DNA of 64,000 nucleotides, from positions 4,274,916 through 4,338,915 of the forward strand of contig CM060064.1 in assembly GCA_030533445.1 (NCBI GenBank), in the 5' to 3' direction. Position numbers and translations under genes: made by a program. The stretch comes from Cyprinodon diabolis (taxonomy: Eukaryota > Chordata > Actinopteri > Cyprinodontiformes > Cyprinodontidae). Positions within the stretch are counted from its first letter, which is position 1. Each line of letters begins with the position of its first letter. The notes beneath the pieces were generated by a model that was not told the DNA's origin, searched no databases, and worked only from the letters and a program-made list of their open reading frames with translations. This document shows positions 47,101 through 57,900 of the stretch, one piece after another.

Positions 47101-48110
47101 AATTAATGAGCATCAATAATTGTTCTCATTCATTGTTGCACAACATAAAGGTCAAAGTGGAGGTCAAATACCTGGGAATGTGGGTAACAAAAACTAAAAG
47201 TTGTAAAGTCAAACTAAACATTGAACATAATTTCAACAAATGTAAACAGATACTTAACAACTGGTTGAGAGAGATCTAACTCTTTTTGGTAGAACCCTAC
47301 TTACCAAAATGGAGACTTTATCAAGATGTATTTACCCCGCATACTCATTATCTATACCACAAAAAATTATCAAGGAAATTAATAAATTAAACTTTAACTT
47401 CATCTGGAGAAACAAGCATCACTATATCAAGAAAGGACTGGTAGTTAAAGATTATGAAGATAGAGGAATTAAAGCAATAGATTTTGAAATAATGAATGGT
47501 GTTTTAAAGCTAAAGTAGCTACAATACTTTCTTAGAAGTAGACATGAGATCTGGTTTGCTGTCCCCACTCTGGTGTTTAGTAAAATTGGTGGTATTGAGT
47601 TGCTGTTGAGATGTGATTTTGAGATTCATAAATTACCTGTAAAACTTAAATTGGGATTTGGCATTCAAACATAACTTTAGTCCCCATAATGTTCCTTTGT
47701 GGAATAACAGATTTATTTTATACCGGAAAAAGTCTGTGTTTATGGAAAACTGGATGGAGAAGGGAATCTGGTCAATTAGTCATTTATTGGACAATAATGG
47801 CAATACATATGCATATAAAGATTTAATTCATAAATATAATCTAAGCTGTACAAAAAAGGTTATGAAAAAATGATGAAAATAATACCAAATGTATTTATTC
47901 AGCTCATAAAAACAATTATGATACAAAGCAAGTGATTAAATCACAGAATATTGTAATAAATGGTTTAGACTTACTAGACAAAAAATGGAATAATAAGTTT
48001 TTAAGACAACATTTAGTAAAACATACATACCCTGGACTGGTTAGAAGGAAATTTATGGATAAATATGAAAAGAAAGACCATATAAATTTAATGTCAAAGT
48101 TTTTAAAATT

Positions 48111-50091
48111 CAATTCAATTCAGTTTATTTATATAGCTCCAATTCACAACACAAGTCATCTCAAGGCACTTTACAGTTCAACCAGATCATACAGTCAAAT
48201 TGATTCAAAAAAGCAGCTGTAAAAGGTGGCCCCGTCCAGGAAACACTCAGCCAGGCAGGCGAGCTCCGAGCCAGCTCCCATGCCAGAGGACGAAGAGAGC
48301 ACATCCAGTTAGTCACGGTCAGAGAAACAGGACCACACTGGAAAATAGGCCAATCTCCAGCATCTATAAACAAAGGTGTTGATGGCAGCAGCACAACTGA
48401 TGTTTCTCTCCAGGATGGAGTCACAGCCAAACAGGAACAGACCAGATGAAGCTACTATAAGAAAAAGCAGAGAGAGCAGAACGTTAGAGATTGAACTAAC
48501 AGATTCTGCAGAGTGGGAGAACAGAGATAGAATGAAGCAGAATGATGAAAAGGGGTCCCTATGTCCTCCAGAAGTCCAAGCCTATAGCAGCATAACTATA
48601 GAGATGGATCAGGATAACCTGAGCCACTCTAACTATAAGGTTTATAAAAAAGGAAAGTTTTAAACCTAGCCTTAAAAGTAGACAGGGTGTCTGCCTCACG
48701 GACTAAAACTGGTAGTTGGTTCCACAGGAGAGGAGCCTGATAACTAAAAGATCTGCCTCCCATTCTATTTTTACAAATTCTAGGAACCACTAGTGAACCT
48801 GCAGATTGAGAGCGAAGTGCTCTGTTAGGAACATAAGGAACAATCAGATCTCTGATATAAGATGGAGCTTGGCCATTTAACGCTTTATATGTGAGAAGGA
48901 GGATTTTAAATTCTATTCTGGATTTAACAGGAAGCCAATGAAGAGAAGCCAGGATAGGAGAGATGTGATCTCTCTTTTTAATTTTCATCAGAACTCTGGC
49001 TGCAGCATTTTGGATCAGCTGAAGGCTTTTAACTACAGTTTGTGGACTTCCTGATAGTAAAGAATTACAATAGTCCAGCCTTGAAGTAATAAATATATGG
49101 TCTAGTTTCTCAGCATCAATCCTTCTAATTTTTGCAATATTCCTCAGATGAAAGAAGGAAATTCTAGAAACCTCTTTGATATGGGATTTAAATGACAGGT
49201 CCTGATCAAAAAACACCAAGATTTTTTACTTTATTATCTGAAATCAGTTTAATCCCATCCAAATGAAGTGACTGACTAATCAGCTTCTTTTTCAAAGACT
49301 CTGGTCCAAAGACTATAAAGTCTGTTTTATCTGCATTCAGAAGGAGAAAGTTAAGAATCGTCCAGGTTTTTATGTCTTCAAGACATGCCTGTAATTTATG
49401 TAATGGGTTAGCTTCATCTGGATGCATAGACAGATGTAGCTGGGTATCATCAGCATAACAGTGAAAATTAATCCCATGCTGTCTAATAATTCTACCGATT
49501 GGGAGTATATATTAAGTAAAGAGAATTGGTCCTAGCACTGATCCCTGTGGTACTCCACAGGTACCCTTTGAGCATGAGGAAGATTTGTCATTAACCTGAA
49601 CAAACTGAATTCGATCAGGTAGATAAGATTTAAACCAGCCTAGAGCTGTTCCTTTAATTCCAACAAAATATTCAAGTCTTTCTAAAATAATATTATGATC
49701 AACTGGATCAAATGCAGCACTGAGATCCAACAGGACGAGCACAGATACAAGTCCATTATCTGAGGCCATGAGAATATCATTAGTGACTTTCACCAGAGCT
49801 GTTTTAGTGCTATGATGAGCTCTAAAGCCAGACTGAAACTCTTCAAAAAGTTTATTATGGTGTAAGTGATCGCAAACTTGTTTGGCAACTACTTTCTCAA
49901 GAATTATAGATAAGAAAGGAAGATTGGATATAGGTCTATAATTGACCAAGTCATCTGGGTTTCTTAAGCAGAGGTTTAATTACAGCAACCTTAAAAGCCT
50001 TTGGTACATATCCCTGTAACAGATGAATGCGCATCTGTTGATGCGCATTCATCTGTTGAGATGAATATCTTATTAATGGCATTATCATCAG
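48111..50091 (-). mobile_element. L2-type LINE, 5'-truncated, inserted in the L1/Tx1 element
   Basis: On the - strand, reading from 50091: a pre-RT segment with [20 protein letters not shown] blocks [25 protein letters not shown] and [10 protein letters not shown], then CYADDTQLYLS, LNADKTDFIVFG, DYCNSLLSG, IQNAAARVL and ASLHWLPVKSRIEFK. The 3' UTR ends at 48111 in CAATTCAATTCAG (+ strand). A 9-bp TTTAAAATT duplication at 48102-48110 and 50092-50100 flanks it. RT frames break at 49949-49512, 49427-49206 and 49219-48629. This is the longest of seven family copies in the window. Confidence 0.9.
50018..50057. other. Perfect 18-bp snapback hairpin near the L2 5' end
   Basis: AACAGATGAATGCGCATC, loop TGTT, GATGCGCATTCATCTGTT. 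It lies 34 bases from the truncated 5' end of the L2 insertion. Confidence 0.95.
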
Positions 50092-50345
50092 TTTAAAATT
50101 GTATATACGGGTACATAAATGCAGATTTGGAAAAGCTAAGCTTATAAGATCTATATTTAAACAGGAGATCCATCTTCTAAATCTTTCCTTGGACAAAATT
50201 CAGAAACCAAACGCAAAAAGTTTGTCATGTCACCTCTCTAATTTATTTCAGCCCTCCCTCGATACAAATGAAAGAATAATGCTTACTTCGAAGGATCCAG
50301 TCTACGTAGACCGCGTCCTTGGAGGATGCAGCCAATGAATTCGAA

Positions 50346-50825
50346 CAGAGCCATGGACCTGACTTGTCCTTTTTGAACTGTTTTGCTCTGTGTCCCCTAG
50401 GCTGCACTACATCTGGTTGTTTATAAATTAGTGGATGTTCTCTGAAAACCATTGTTAATAAAAATAAAACCTAACATAAAAGAGAACCAGCTAAGGGCCT
50501 TTTTTGGCTAATCTGCTAGAGGTTTTTGGTGAATAACTGTTCAGAATGTTTTCAATCATAGAATTGATGTGCTGATGATTACTTATTTAAATAGCAGGGG
50601 ATTAGAAATGTATGTATATGTGAATTCCCATAAAGAAGCAGGAATAATCTGAATTATTTTGGAAAGTTTAAAAAAATGGGACAAAAACAGTTCTGCCATC
50701 ACAGCGACATTTTATTTGACGTAGGGCTGGTTATCCTCCCGCAGCATTGTGTCGAAGTGAGCTTAATGCAGACATTTCTGATTAATGCTTAATATTGAAG
50801 CGTGGTCTGCACTATGTTATTCCAC
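50346..50825. other. Unassigned DNA right of the nest
   Basis: No gene recognised. 50346-50460 may belong to the outer element's flank. Confidence 0.4.
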
Positions 50826-50827
50826 AC

Positions 50828-51010
50828 TAGGGCTGGGCGATATAGAAAAAAAGGTTATCGATAAAAAAAAAAATGCATATTGATCGATATCGATAATTAT
50901 TGAAAAAATTTGAAACCATATTTTATGTGCAGCTCTGCCTGGACATTTTATGATATTGCTAAATGATTTAATTATAATAAAGAACACAAACACAGACTTC
51001 TAATTAAGTC
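50828..51010. mobile_element. hAT-type MITE fragment (GGGCTGGGCGATAT family)
   Basis: CTAGGGCTGGGCGATATAG, GGTTATCGATAAAA, TGATCGATATCGATAATTA and downstream TTTATGATATTGCTAAATGA form the recognisable end of this abundant fish family. The opposite end is not clear. Confidence 0.65.
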
Positions 51011-51164
51011 TTTATTTAATCAACTTTTGTAACCATAACAGAATTGTTTTAAAGAGAAATAAGTTAAGAGACCTGAGTTATGTTATTAAAAAACTGACAA
51101 AGAATAAACTAAAGTGACCAGAAAAGTGACCAATAACCCCAGCCCCCCACCCCAACCCCCCACC

Positions 51165-51312
51165 CCCACCAAAACACCCCAGCCTCCTGTCTGCGGCACT
51201 GTCTGCGGTCACCTACAATTTGGGAGAGGTGCAGCGGAGTGTCTACGGAGGGGGCGGGGACATATTTGCGTTCACTGCGAGGACCTAGTTTCGAAGTATA
51301 AATCAGCCTAGG
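51165..51312 (-). repeat. MITE end, GGCTGATTTATACTTC family, inverted copy
   Basis: AGGTGCAGCGGAGTGTCTAC, GGAGGGGGCGGGGAC, GTTCACTGCGAGGACCTAG and TTCGAAGTATAAATCAGCC are the inverse of the copy at 52742-52890. A C-rich CCCACCCCAACCCCC tract lies just left. Confidence 0.75.
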
Positions 51313-51479
51313 CTACTGGTATCATATATCTCAAGGGAAATTCAGAACAATGAAGGCCAACGAATTCGGTCATTTTAACGCTGTTCACCACAAAGCAAAC
51401 ATAGTGCATTGTAAAAATTTTCCAGGGTAATAATTATTCATAACAAAAGCCAACTTACAGGTTAAGGCACTTTAACGCT

Positions 51480-51860
51480 CACTTAAATTGTCTTGTTTAG
51501 TTTGAAGTAAAAAAAAAAAATCCTCCAATTCTGTTTAATGCTCCTCCACAATTTCCTCCTCCTTTTTATCTTTTCCCATAACCTCCTCATCACTCGCGGA
51601 TCAGGACGATTGTGGCCACTACAATCTCTGTGGAAGCATGGGACTTCCCATGCTAATTGCTTGCATTCGTTAGCAAACATTGCCCCCTGTGATACTTGCA
51701 TGTTACCATCACAAGTTGTTGAGGACTGCCCAAAAACATTGTTGGCTCTAAATATAGCCCCGGCCTGTATATGAGTACGGCCATTATTTATCTCTGCAGA
51801 CAGCGAGACCGGCCATTGTTAGAGTCCAATACCGGCCAATATTAGAGGATTTACGGTATA
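51480..51860. repeat. Unclassified MITE-like repeat
   Basis: ACATTGCCCCCTGTGATACT, GCCCAAAAACATTGTTGGC, AATATAGCCCCGGCCTGTAT and ACCGGCCAATATTAGAGGAT look like a fish interspersed repeat. Boundaries and family unknown. Confidence 0.4.
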
Positions 51861-52740
51861 CGACAACATGACATCCTCCAGTATTATGGTGTACTCAAAA
51901 CTGATCCCTGGTATGTGATAAATATGACCAAGACCATTGTATAAGAAACATCCCCATATCAGGACATATCACTGTGTATTGTGGGTTTTATTTAGTGTTT
52001 GCAGGACATCTGATAAACGAGTTTGTAATTGTTAGGTATTAAACTGGGTTCTCCTGTTATTATGTTTGAGCCTGGAAGGCCACCGTAACTCTATGAGGCC
52101 CAGGGGGCAGATTGCCTGTTTACTGATCACTTTCCGCAGTAAAGCTAACCGCAACCAAAGTCTCACCTGTCGCCTCATAATTCATCTAACTAGAAGATTA
52201 CACAACAGTAATCACCTCAGCAAATGAATTATTTTTTTGAACAGGACTTTACTTCAAGCTGGTAGCTTGGCCTCATAAACATTGTCTGATTGTTGTAGTG
52301 CTAACAGGCAAAGTTGGATCATATTTTATCCCCCTGGACCTCTCAACTGCTGAGCCTTTGCTGTTATAATTATTCTCCCATCTATTTCATTTGTTTTATT
52401 TCGCTTTCTGGATGTGGCTGCCATTTGAAATTGACTCCAATGCCAGTAGGGGATATGCCAGTAGAGAATCAAGCACTTGTATTAACTGGTAAATTAGATG
52501 CCTGGTTAAACTACAGTGCACTGCAGGACTTAATGTACTTCCTACGTACCTACACACATTAGAAGTTTTGAAACCTCTATATGAAAGACATTTTGGACAT
52601 GGATATGTTTTCAGTTTCTATTGAGTTAAGAGTTGAAGATGCCATCATGCATCATCTTGAACAAACCTGTCATTCAGACAAGGAGATTGCACTGTGAGGA
52701 TATCTTCAAGATTTACTTTTGTCAGAAACTCCAGAGGACT
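51861..52740. other. Unassigned intergenic DNA
   Basis: No supportable gene. Confidence 0.45.
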
Positions 52741-52741
52741 C

Positions 52742-52890
52742 GAGGCTGATTTATACTTCAGAACTAGGTTGTCTGCGTAGGTGTAGCAGTGAACAAAAAG
52801 ACGTCCCCGCCCCCTCCGCAGACACTCAGCTGCACCTCTCCCAAATTGTAGCTGAAATAAGACAGTGCCGCAGACAGTGCCGGCTTGTTT
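52742..52890 (+). repeat. MITE end, GGCTGATTTATACTTC family
   Basis: GAGGCTGATTTATACTTCAG, GTCTGCGTAGGTGTAGCAGT, GACGTCCCCGCCCCCTCCGC, CTGCACCTCTCCCAAATTGT and a CAGTGCCGCAGACAGTGCCG direct duplication. Sequence beyond 52890 could be the body of a longer element, but its ORFs are not recognised. Confidence 0.75.
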
Positions 52891-53640
52891 TGTTTTTATG
52901 ACCGAAGTTGCGGAAAAAAATATTGTGAAGTTCGACCAGCTTGAAGAGAGCGGTATGCGAGAATGCTGGTACCTTTTCCACATGGATCCCCCCTTTTTTT
53001 CGCCATCATGTCCCACCGTTGTCGGACAAACTCACCACAACTTACTCACTGCTTGGCCGTATCTAGACCCAGTGCGTATAGCACAGACCACGCTTCAATA
53101 CTGGGCATAAATCGAAAATGTCTGCTTCAAGCTCACTACGACACACTGCTGCAGGACTATAACCAGGCCTTCAGATGGAGGCCTCAACAATCACCTGGCT
53201 CAAACACTACCTGGCAGAGGGTGGCTAGTTCAAGTGGTGAGTCACCTGACTTCCACACAGTAGATCCTGTTGCAAATCCCCGCTGAGGGGGACGAGCTGC
53301 CAGTGTGGATCCTTAGGCAAGAGCCTTTGTGAGACTAAATGGTAACTTGTCTGATCAAATAGTTAGCACAGGGGACGGTACTCTCCATATTCCTGTTTAG
53401 ACTGTACACCTTTGACTGAGAGTACACAACCGAGTCCTGTCATCTACAGAAATACTCAGATGACCCTGCAGTTGTTGGGTGCACCAGACGTGGGAACAAT
53501 CAATCATCTGATGCCAGGGTAAAGTGGCATCAGAACAAATTATGTAAAAAAAAAAAAGAAAAAAAAAGAAAAGAAAGGCCATATATGAACCTCTGTTTTT
53601 TTTTTTGCATAACTAATTCTTTATATAATGAAGAACATTA
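52891..53640. other. Unassigned intergenic DNA
   Basis: Two + strand ORFs (52865-53110, 52963-53286) have no recognisable domain. A-rich run at 53546-53576. Confidence 0.4.
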
Positions 53641-54470
53641 TGGAGAACAGAGTGCATTTTCTTCATCAGACAACAAAGTCTTCAGTCGAAGGTAAGACAG
53701 ACTGCTACAGAAGATTCTTCGTACAGCTATAACACTAAAACTTTCCCTTTTAATAAAGTTATAGTTACTCAGGTTATCCTGAGTTTTCTCTATGGATATG
53801 TTACTAGAGTGCGGGAGGACATGGGGACCCCTTTTCACCATTCTGCAGAATTTGTTAGCTCAATCTCTGACATTATGCACCCTCTGTTTTTTCTCATAAT
53901 AGCTTCATCTGGTCTGTTCCTGTTTGGTTATGACACCATCCTGGAGAGAAATATCAGCTGTGCTGCTGCCATCGACACCTTTCTTAATAGATGTCGGCAT
54001 TTGGCCTGTTTTTCATCGTAGTCCCGTTTCCCTGACTGTGACTAACTGGATGTGCTCTCTTCATCCTCTGACATGGGGGCTGTCTCGCAGCTCGTCTGCC
54101 TGGTTGTGTGTTTTCTGGAAGTGGTCGCCTGTGGAGCTGGTTGACAGTTGCCTTTAGCATCTCTGCTTCTTTTTGTATGTCTGCCTCAGTCTCCTTGAAC
54201 TGGGGTTAAAGGAGACTGGCCACTCACACTGAGCCTGGTTCTACTGGAGGTTTCTGCCTGTTCTTTTGCTTTGTCGCTACATGCATGCTTGGTGTGAGGG
54301 ATTGCCTTTGAGTCAATGAGTCCATGCAATCAGCTGGTTTTTCTTAGATGGAAAACTTTGAATCAATAGGACTGTGTCATTTGGTTGAATTGTCTCTATT
54401 AAATGCCTTTAGATGACATGCGTTGTAATTTGGCGCTATGGAAATAAACTGATTTGAAACTGAATTAAAA
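53640..54470 (+). repeat. L2-type LINE 3' end, + strand copy
   Basis: Begins in the RT C-terminal end (about 53640-53760), then the full 3' UTR: GGTTATCCTGAGTTTTC, GTCTGTTCCTGTTTGGTTAT, CTGGAGAGAAATATCAGCTG, CACACTGAGCCTGGTTCTAC, GATTGCCTTTGAGTCAATGA and the terminal TTTGGCGCTATGGAAATAAA. It is inverted relative to the other copies. Confidence 0.85.
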
Positions 54471-54897
54471 GATGATAGCTTAAATTCAGCCTTTAATGCT
54501 ATCTTAGACATGATTGGCTTTGTTCAAGATGTGCATATTCCCACACATCCTTATCTTTATACTTTGGACATCGTGCCGACATATGGCAGTTAATGTGAAG
54601 AAATAACAGTATTTTCTTAAACCCCCTGTTCTATCTGATCACTTTTTAAATAACCTTCAAACTTCATTTAACAGATCTTCCCCAAATATAATTTCTAGAT
54701 GATGCAGTAATACATTTAAATGAATTTGATCCCTTTATCTCCTCTCTATCACAGAAGAGCAGTGCAGAGGGAATCCATTTGATTTATTCCACTTAACAAA
54801 TGAATCACTTTGGGGCCGACTGCTGCTTTCTGAAACAGGAGGCTCAATGGTGGTTGATTAAAAAATGTTGAAGCAAAATTAACAAAAAATAAAATTG
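54471..54897. other. Intergenic DNA between rwdd1 and zup1 sides
   Basis: AT-rich; no gene recognised. Confidence 0.5.
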
Positions 54898-54903
54898 TTT
54901 ATT
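54898..54903 (-). terminator. Polyadenylation signal of zup1
   Basis: AATAAA on the - strand, about 67 bases past the zup1 stop codon. Confidence 0.7.
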
Positions 54904-54969
54904 TAATGGTAAATAACAAAAATGCATCCAGCAACAGGAGAATTCAAAACAGGAAAGACCAATTTGTGT

Positions 54970-57900
54970 TCAGGGGATCCTTTCCGCACATAAGTTCCTG
55001 GAGCTGAGGATTCTCATCTGTAAAAAAAAAAAAAAATTTTCAGAGAACATATTCAAAGCATGTCAACTTCCTGATTACTCATACCAATCCACCACAGGAA
55101 CTATCAACAAGTCTGTCAAACTAAAAATGGATATTTCTTCTTTTGAGACACTGGTTTTGGGTTTATCTGCTGAGCTATTAAAGCAGATTTGAAAAAAACT
55201 CACCTCTTTCTCCTCAGATGACAGCACACCTTCCACTGCTACAAGCTGGTACTGTTTGTGCTTTAGGCTTCTGGGAAACTTTCTGATGAACTGAATGGCC
55301 GTGCAACATGTGTCTCTATTCAGCAGCTTTCTGGTGTCAGAGGCTGAAGAGGCAGGATCCAAAAGCAGGAGGCACAGATTTCCATTCTTCCGCTGCTCCA
55401 AGCCAACTACTGTTCGGCTGTGACCTAAAGGTGGATATGAGTTGAGCACATTAGGATTAAAAACTGGTACATGCTTGTATACCACCATGGTATTTTAACC
55501 ACAGTGTAAACCAAGTAAGTATCCAGTACACCAGAGCCTCTTGCTTTAAATCGATTTGTAATGAATAAACCCATTAAGAACATTTATACACAGTATACCT
55601 TGCCTTCTGCTGTGGTCTCTTAAATAAGGTGATGCCCAGTGATAAAATCCCAAAGACTTCTTTTATCAACCTAATGCTCAACCCACTTTCTGACTTACGC
55701 ACCAACCACATTTGTAAAAACCAAGTCCTTTTCCTGCTGTATGTCTGTACACAAGAGGATTACAAGAGAATAATAAATTACCTACTTGCTGTTTAAACAC
55801 GGAAACAATCGGCTTCTTTTTTTTTTTTTTAAGATTTGTTTTATTAACAGAAGCGTTTATAACATATTCATGGTGTATAGCAAGTATTTACAGTTATAGT
55901 GAAAGTTGTATTTTATAAAACAAACTTACTTATATACCGTTTTACAGACACACCACACAAAGAAGATGATTTTTAATTTTTTTAAACATAAAAAAAAAAT
56001 AGGAAAAACAAAACATTACACAAACTTTTCTCATTCAAACCTCCTCTCTTGTGTAAAGCAATGAAAGGATATCAAGAACCATACAACACATCCATCTAAG
56101 CACATTCATAAATAATACAACACACAACTCATAGCAAGTAAATCAATGTGGAAGAAAAACCTGCAAAGGGCTAATTTGAAGCTGGTCCAGAAAGGCTCCC
56201 TCCACCATAGACAGCCAAGCTCAGGGAGGGCAGAATACCTGTGAAGGGGCCCCGCATTTTTTTCAAAGATTGCTTCCTATGGAGGACCAATTCTGCCATA
56301 TTTAAAAATAAATACAGAAATAAATACATGCTCAATAAATAAATAAGCATACAATTAATTGCACCCAAAAATACAATAAACAGATAAATGTAGGTAGAAT
56401 TTAATTATGCAGTGAGACATAAATGTATATATCTCTTTTAATTAGCGTCTTTATGTATTCCCCTTTGTACCTTATCTATTTATTGTCCATTCTAATCTTC
56501 AACTTTATTTATTTATTACTTATTTTTCTAAAGTATTTATTTATGTGCATGTCTGTTTCATTCTTCTTTTGTATTTTCTTTTACCCTATTTATTTCTTCA
56601 ATGCTATGTATTTCTGCCTGTCGTTTTTATATTTCTGTCTGCATTTCTGCCTCATTATGCAAATGAGGAGGGGTGTGTTTTCTGCCCATTGGTTGGCAGC
56701 CCATCCTCTTAACTCACAGAGCTCAGAGTATTACGTTAAAAGTTCTGTCTTTCATTTATTTTTAAATATGGCAGAGTTGGTCCTCCATTGCTTTCCTCTC
56801 ACATTATATTGTATCTTTAAGGGCAGGGATGCTCAAGTCCAGTCCTCAAGAGCCACTACCCTGCCACATTTGATGCCCTGCCCATTTATAAACACACCTG
56901 AACGAAATGAGTGGCTCATTACCAAAGCTCTGCTTAACTAAATAAGGGGGATTGAGCTCTTAGATTCAGGTGTGTTAGAGAAGAAATGCATCTAAAAGTT
57001 ACAGGATGGTAGCTCTGGAGGACTGGACTCGGCACCACTGTTTTAGGGTGTGCAGTAAGGTACAAGCTCATTCATCCAGTGCCTTGCGCTACGTTAAGAC
57101 TACAAGCGTTGAAAGCAGCATAAAAGCTGCTGCTTCTTTTTTAATGCTTTTACACATCTTTGACACTCCAGTAAAGTCTGCTTAATTTGTACAAGTGTGC
57201 AAACATAAAAAACATTGGAGTCAGTTATATAAAACTACAGCAATCTCTCAGTAAAATCTCATAAAACAGCATATACGATATTATGGCCGAATCCTTGCTA
57301 GGGTTTGGACATTATCCAACTTTTTTTTGGTCTTATGTTGCTAATCATAATCAATAGGAATAACAGTTTGATCTTCTATCTCCTGTTCCTCCTCTTTGTT
57401 CCTACTCTGCACCCAGAGCACCTCCTTGTTGACCCTTATGGGATGTGGGGCTGTAGATGAAATATTTCAGTTTTTAGGATCTCAACTGCTACTGGTATGT
57501 TAAACATGCTATGAAGGAAGAAGAATAAAAAGATGAGTACAACCTGAAGAACACCATCTCAACTGAAGTATGGAGATGGAAACAGTCTTTGGGGATGCTC
57601 CTCTGCAGAGGGGACAGGACGACTGCATCCTATTGAAAGAAGGGCTATTTTCTAATCCAGCCCCTGCATCCTCCAAGGACCCTGTCTACTTGGATTGGGT
57701 TCCACAAAAGCCTTGAAAATTAGGAGGCCACAAGAGTTCAGCCGTTGATTCAAACAGGTTCGGTCTTCTCTGGTTGTCATCACCCCTCACTCAGTCTAAG
57801 ATCTGTCACATAGCAACTGTGACAGTTGACACACAAAGCAGGCAAAGAATGGATGCCGAACTTCTCAATACTGTTCTGAGTGCCACTTTAATTTCCGAAT

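Larger units (their letters stand above)
44345..50270 (+). mobile_element. L1/Tx1-type LINE, interrupted by an L2-type LINE
   Basis: ORF1-like protein lies at about 44386-44739 (VVHRVGRPAENRHRQIILF and an Arg/Lys-rich C-terminal part). An APE-type endonuclease follows at 45209-45560 with GGDFNLTPDEW and SRIDYW. The reverse transcriptase spans about 46280-47005, with KAPGSDGITANFYK, QSGFLKGRTIYNNIRLV, FDFQKAFD and the LADDTTLY catalytic box. A C-terminal region runs to 48110 and resumes at 50092-50260 with RVHKCRFGKAKLIRSIF. Many stops and shifts make it inactive. Confidence 0.88.
44168..50345. mobile_element. Inverted-repeat DNA element hosting nested LINEs
   Basis: The left end GTTCGAATTCATGGGCTGCA and the right end (50321-50345) are inverted copies with one mismatch over about 25 bases. 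Left inner sequence (to about 44290) matches the inverted sequence at 58260-58385; right inner sequence matches 57650-57710. The outer element is therefore the same family as 57640-58385 and was split by the L1/Tx1 insertion. No transposase is seen. Confidence 0.55.

Noticed and set aside
52865..53286. Two overlapping + strand ORFs next to a MITE end, considered as transposase
   Set aside because: No DDE, Myb or zinc-binding motif can be seen.
56423..56941. 172-codon hydrophobic + strand ORF
   Set aside because: It runs through the ATTTATTT-rich body and one end of a MITE; the apparent membrane segments come from AT-rich codons.
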